Origin: Rhizobium subbaraonis
Lineage (GTDB): Bacteria; Pseudomonadota; Alphaproteobacteria; Rhizobiales; Rhizobiaceae
Assembly: GCF_900220975.1 (NCBI RefSeq)
Contig: NZ_OBQD01000022.1
Span: 16,708 to 80,707, forward strand
Length of the DNA stretch: 64,000 bases
Reading direction: 5' to 3'
The translations under genes were made by a program, and so were the position numbers. The stretch's first letter is position 1. The number at the start of each line of letters is the position of its first letter. Of the stretch, positions 61,271 through 64,000 are shown piece by piece. A model generated the notes under the pieces. That model worked only from the letters and a program-made list of their open reading frames with translations. It was not told the origin of the DNA and did no database searches.

Positions 61271-61363
61271 AGAGCATTTGCAGCCGAAACGGCGGCGATC
61301 ATGCGGGAACAACACGACCCTGGAGCAATTCCGGTGAACCGGGCTGCGCCAGAATAGCTCCAG
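61271..61363. repeat. Degenerate palindromic intergenic repeat
   Basis: The spacer between tctC and the aminotransferase gene holds AGAGCATTTGCAGCCGAA followed by GGAGCAATTCCGGTGAACCG, sequences resembling short dispersed repeats of Rhizobiales chromosomes. CTGGAGC at 61320-61326 is mirrored by GCTCCAG at 61357-61363, so it could also form a long weak hairpin between the convergent genes. Confidence 0.5.
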
Positions 61364-61372
61364 TGGTCCGGC

Positions 61373-62857
61373 CTACATCCGCTGCCGTTCGGCCCGCGGG
61401 AAGAAGATCGCGCGGGATGCATCGAAGCCGTAGTCCTTTTCAAAGGACGGCGCGTCGGCAGCAAGCCGGGCGACCGCGTCCAGGATGAACTGCACCTTCG
61501 CCTCGCTCAGGAGGACGCTGAAATTGAGCCGGGTGAAGCCTGGCTTCTTGATTTCGTCGCCGGCAAGGATGGCCTGCCGCATCGCCTCGGACTGACCTTC
61601 GTCGATCGACAGCAGGCGATGGACATAGGGGCCGGCGCAGGCGCAGCCGCCGCGCGCCTGGATGCCGAACCTGTCGCTCAGCATCCGCGTGACGAGCTGC
61701 TGGTGGACGTAGCCTCCGGCGCCGTCATGGACACGGAAGGAGAAGATCGGCAGACGCTCGGGTGCTTGCGCGCCGAGAAGTTCGAGCTGCGGCACGGCCT
61801 TCCAGGCCTCGAAGGCCCGGCAGGTCAGCGCGCGGTTCCTGCGCGTCATCTCCGCCTGGCCGATCGCGGCCTTTACGATGAACGCCAGCGCGGCGCGAAT
61901 GTCGCCAACCACGTTCGGCGTGCCCGCCTCCTCCCGCGCCTCGAGGCTGTCGCTATAGTCGTGCGATGTCGGCGAGACGAATCTGACCGTGCCACCACCC
62001 GGCCAGGACGGCTTGCGGGTCGAAACACTGTCGCGACGGACGATCAGGATACCGGACGCACCGGGTCCGCCAATGAACTTGTGCGGCGAGGCGACGATGG
62101 CGTCGATCGCTGCCCCCGGCTTCGGGGTCATCGCAATCTCGCAATAGGGACCGGCGCCGGCATAGTCCCAGATCATCTTCGCGCCGGCCGCCTTCACCTG
62201 TTCGGTGATGCCTGTGACGTCGCTGATGATGCCAGTGACGTTGGACGCTGCGGAAAGGCTGCAGATCGTCAGGCCTTTGGTTTCGCGCCGCAGCGCCGCC
62301 TCCAGAAGTGCGAGGTCGGGGCCACCCGTCTCGGCCTCCGGGACCTCGACGAGTTCCGCCCCGCTTTCCCTCCAGGGCAGGATGTTGGAGTGATGCTCGT
62401 ACGGCCCGATGATGACGCGTACCGGCTCGCCGTTCGCCAGCGCATCGGAGATACCGAAGAGCTTGACCAGCCGGTTCAGCCCGGCCGTCGCGCCCGACCC
62501 TGCGAAGATGACGGCGTGGGCCGCGTCGGCGCCGCAGCAGTGCGCGATCAGCGCTCGGGCTTCGCGCCGCATGCGGGTCATGAAGCCCCCACAGAAGGAG
62601 GCTTCCGTGTGGCTGTTGGCGTAGTAGGGCAGGACCTCTTCCAGAATGAACCGTTCCACCGACAGAAGCGCCCGCCCGGACGCCACATAGTCGGCATAGA
62701 CCAGCTCTTTCACGCCATAGGGTCCCTCGATCGTGGCCGCCGCGCCGACAAGGTCGCCCTGCAAGCGGGATATAACGTCGCTTCCTTCAAGGTATTGCCT
62801 GAACCGGGCGAGCGGCGTGGAAATCGTTTCCGGTTGGTAGCTGGCGGCGGCGGGCAT
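61373..62857 (-). CDS. Class V aminotransferase family protein (cysteine desulfurase-like)
   Basis: PLP enzyme of fold type I. IFAGSGATAGLNRLVKLFG binds the phosphate, the Asp of MIWDYAGAGPYCEI contacts the ring and the Schiff-base lysine is in ASPHKFIGGPGASGI. A late cysteine-rich segment GIQARGGCACAGPYVHRLL resembles the SufS/NifS C-terminal loop. The length of 494 residues is well above SufS (about 406), and there are no suf or isc neighbours. I choose the ATG at 62857 with GGAG 8 bases upstream. It diverges from an Lrp-type regulator, which suggests an amino-acid-related role such as a lyase or desulfurase-like catabolic enzyme. Confidence 0.88.
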   Translation of the reverse strand: MPAAASYQPETISTPLARFRQYLEGSDVISRLQGDLVGAAATIEGPYGVKELVYADYVASGRALLSVERFILEEVLPYYANSHTEASFCGGFMTRMRREARALIAHCCGADAAHAVIFAGSGATAGLNRLVKLFGISDALANGEPVRVIIGPYEHHSNILPWRESGAELVEVPEAETGGPDLALLEAALRRETKGLTICSLSAASNVTGIISDVTGITEQVKAAGAKMIWDYAGAGPYCEIAMTPKPGAAIDAIVASPHKFIGGPGASGILIVRRDSVSTRKPSWPGGGTVRFVSPTSHDYSDSLEAREEAGTPNVVGDIRAALAFIVKAAIGQAEMTRRNRALTCRAFEAWKAVPQLELLGAQAPERLPIFSFRVHDGAGGYVHQQLVTRMLSDRFGIQARGGCACAGPYVHRLLSIDEGQSEAMRQAILAGDEIKKPGFTRLNFSVLLSEAKVQFILDAVARLAADAPSFEKDYGFDASRAIFFPRAERQRM

Positions 62858-62956
62858 AGGGCGTTCTCCGGCATGGGGCATTGACCGCGAGTTTAGTCTG
62901 GAGCAACGTCAAGAACCTCACACATCTTTTGCACCTTTTGCCACTTATCGGGTCAT

Positions 62957-63439
62957 ATGAACGGAAAACTCGGAACTATCGATAGCTTTGATCTGAAAAT
63001 CCTGACGTGCCTGCAAAAGGACGCCAGCCAATCCCAGCGCGAGCTCGCCGAGAGGGTCGGACTGTCGCAGAACGCCTGTTGGCGACGCCTTCAGCGGCTG
63101 ACCGCCATCGGCATGATCCGCGGGTCACGCAGCGAGATCGACCTTTCCGCGCTCGGGCTCGACCTGACGGTGTTCGTCATGATCCGCACGCGCCACCACT
63201 CGCGGGAATGGATCGAGAGTTTCCGCGAGCATGTCGGGCGCCTGCCCGAGGTCGTCGATTTCTATAGGATCGGCGGCGACTGGGACTATCTCATCAAGGT
63301 CGTCACCAGGGGCATGGCGGGATATGACGCCTTCTACCAGAAGCTCATCACCAACTTCGACCTCGCCACGGTGACCGGCTTTTTTGCGATGGAGGCCATC
63401 ATCGACAACCGCGCCGTCGATCTTGGTCGCCTGAAATGA
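62957..63439 (+). CDS. Lrp/AsnC family transcriptional regulator
   Basis: Regulator of 160 residues. The N-terminal helix-turn-helix is clear (SFDLKILTCLQKDASQSQRE, then LAERVGLSQNACWRRLQRLT), followed by the RAM ligand domain (LTVFVMIRTRHHSREWIESF, then PEVVDFYRIGGDWDYLIKVV). It diverges from the class V aminotransferase gene across a 99-base spacer and probably controls it in response to an amino acid. Confidence 0.94.
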   Translation: MNGKLGTIDSFDLKILTCLQKDASQSQRELAERVGLSQNACWRRLQRLTAIGMIRGSRSEIDLSALGLDLTVFVMIRTRHHSREWIESFREHVGRLPEVVDFYRIGGDWDYLIKVVTRGMAGYDAFYQKLITNFDLATVTGFFAMEAIIDNRAVDLGRLK

Positions 63440-63664
63440 TCGATCCGGATCGGGAGGCCGCGCCTTCTGCCGGCAGGCCCGCAGAGAACGGTGCCAGGCG
63501 TCAGGCACTGTCGCGCGATGCTCTCGTATCCGGCGTTGAGGCCGGAATATCACGACCGATGGTCAGACCATGCAAGGCCGAAGCCGCCCACCTTGCGATG
63601 AGCGGCCTCGATTGCGTTTGCGATTGGGCGGCCGGCCGGTTCGCCCGGCCAATGCCTGCTGCCG

Positions 63665-64000
63665 TTACAGCAGGAAATCGTCCGCCTTGAAATCGACGAG
63701 GCTGTCGATGTGGATGGCGAAGTCGGACTTTCCGTCGCCGTTGACGTCGCCATAGACATAGGTGTCGGCCTTCTCCTTGAAGTAGCGCAGCTCACCGGCG
63801 GCCTTGGAGAACTTGTCCGTGCCGATGAACGAGAACGCCTGGTTGCCCGACTTCGTGGTGACGGCGTCGATGCCGGTCAGGTCGATCAGGTCCTTCTCCT
63901 TCTGCGAGAAGTCGAAGATCGTGTCGCTCTTGGCCTTCGAGCTCGAGAGGTCTGCGAGCGACTTGAACACGAAGGTGTCCGCCCCCTTGCCGCCATGGAG
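63665..64000 (-). CDS. RTX-type secreted protein, C-terminal end (cut by window edge)
   Basis: The last 111 residues of a protein whose gene continues past the right edge. GGKGADTFVF at the visible start is the final calcium-binding RTX-type repeat, followed by DTIFDFSQKEKDLIDLTGID and the end VDFKADDFLL, the C-terminal pattern of serralysin/hemolysin-type substrates of type I secretion. A GTG within this frame at 63970 is not a true start. A GC-rich hairpin-like sequence at about 63625-63655 may terminate it. The catalytic or structural part is out of view. Confidence 0.85.
   Translation of the reverse strand, partial: LHGGKGADTFVFKSLADLSSSKAKSDTIFDFSQKEKDLIDLTGIDAVTTKSGNQAFSFIGTDKFSKAAGELRYFKEKADTYVYGDVNGDGKSDFAIHIDSLVDFKADDFLL

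Noticed and set aside
1..64000. CRISPR arrays, tRNA or rRNA genes and phage modules
   Set aside because: I saw no regularly spaced repeats, no cloverleaf-like sequences and no phage structural or lysis genes.

Overview
The window is GC-rich (roughly 60-65 %), densely coding, and dominated by periplasmic-binding-protein transporters feeding small catabolic operons, with FCD-type GntR, RpiR, Lrp and DctB/DctD-type regulators and short palindromic intergenic repeats. This fits a chromosome or large replicon of an alphaproteobacterium of the Rhizobiales (Rhizobiaceae-like). I see no tRNA, rRNA, CRISPR array, transposase or phage gene.

Layout: (1) 1-5.8 kb: end of a ribose-type ABC transporter operon with deoC and a two-domain ALDH16-like aldehyde dehydrogenase, probably for deoxyribose or deoxynucleosides. 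(2) 5.9-8.0 kb: a decayed patch with a 5'-truncated taurine-binding-protein gene, an intact flavin reductase and an FAD/NAD(P)-binding pseudogene. (3) 8.2-15.1 kb: a spermidine/putrescine-type ABC transporter with an Asp/Glu (hydantoin) racemase and a GNAT protein, divergent from a GntR regulator. (4) 15.2-20.8 kb: alpha/beta hydrolase divergent from a first LIV-type ABC transporter. (5) 20.8-32.9 kb: a second LIV-type transporter with two isochorismatase-fold hydrolases, an N-formylglutamate amidohydrolase, a class III aminotransferase and an M20 deacylase, divergent from an RpiR regulator that overlaps a glutamine-synthetase-like gene. (6) 32.9-53.5 kb: a third LIV-type transporter and about 20 kb of catabolic genes around one GntR regulator. 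(7) 53.7-61.3 kb: a DctB/DctD-like two-component system and a tripartite tricarboxylate transporter (tctC, tctB, tctA, second tctC). (8) 61.4-63.4 kb: a class V aminotransferase divergent from an Lrp regulator. (9) right edge: the C-terminus of an RTX-type secreted protein.

The most notable part is region 6. The palindrome AGTGTCGACACT or a close variant occurs in four promoter regions (39.05, 39.88, 47.04 and 51.84 kb): in front of the transporter operon, between gntR and an imine-reductase-like gene, between the E1-alpha operon and an SDR gene, and between the cupin operon and a KstD-like flavoprotein gene. Together these cover every transcription unit of the cluster, so it looks like one regulon. 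Its enzymes include a single-chain cobalamin-dependent mutase-like protein of unassigned type, a 2-oxoacid/acetoin-type E1/E2 pair without E3, a carnitine-dehydrogenase-like protein, a DUF3830-like protein, an aspartate-dehydrogenase-like protein and FAD oxidases. I cannot name the substrate; I infer a nitrogen-containing compound whose carbon skeleton is rearranged by a B12 enzyme and cleaved by an E1/E2 complex.
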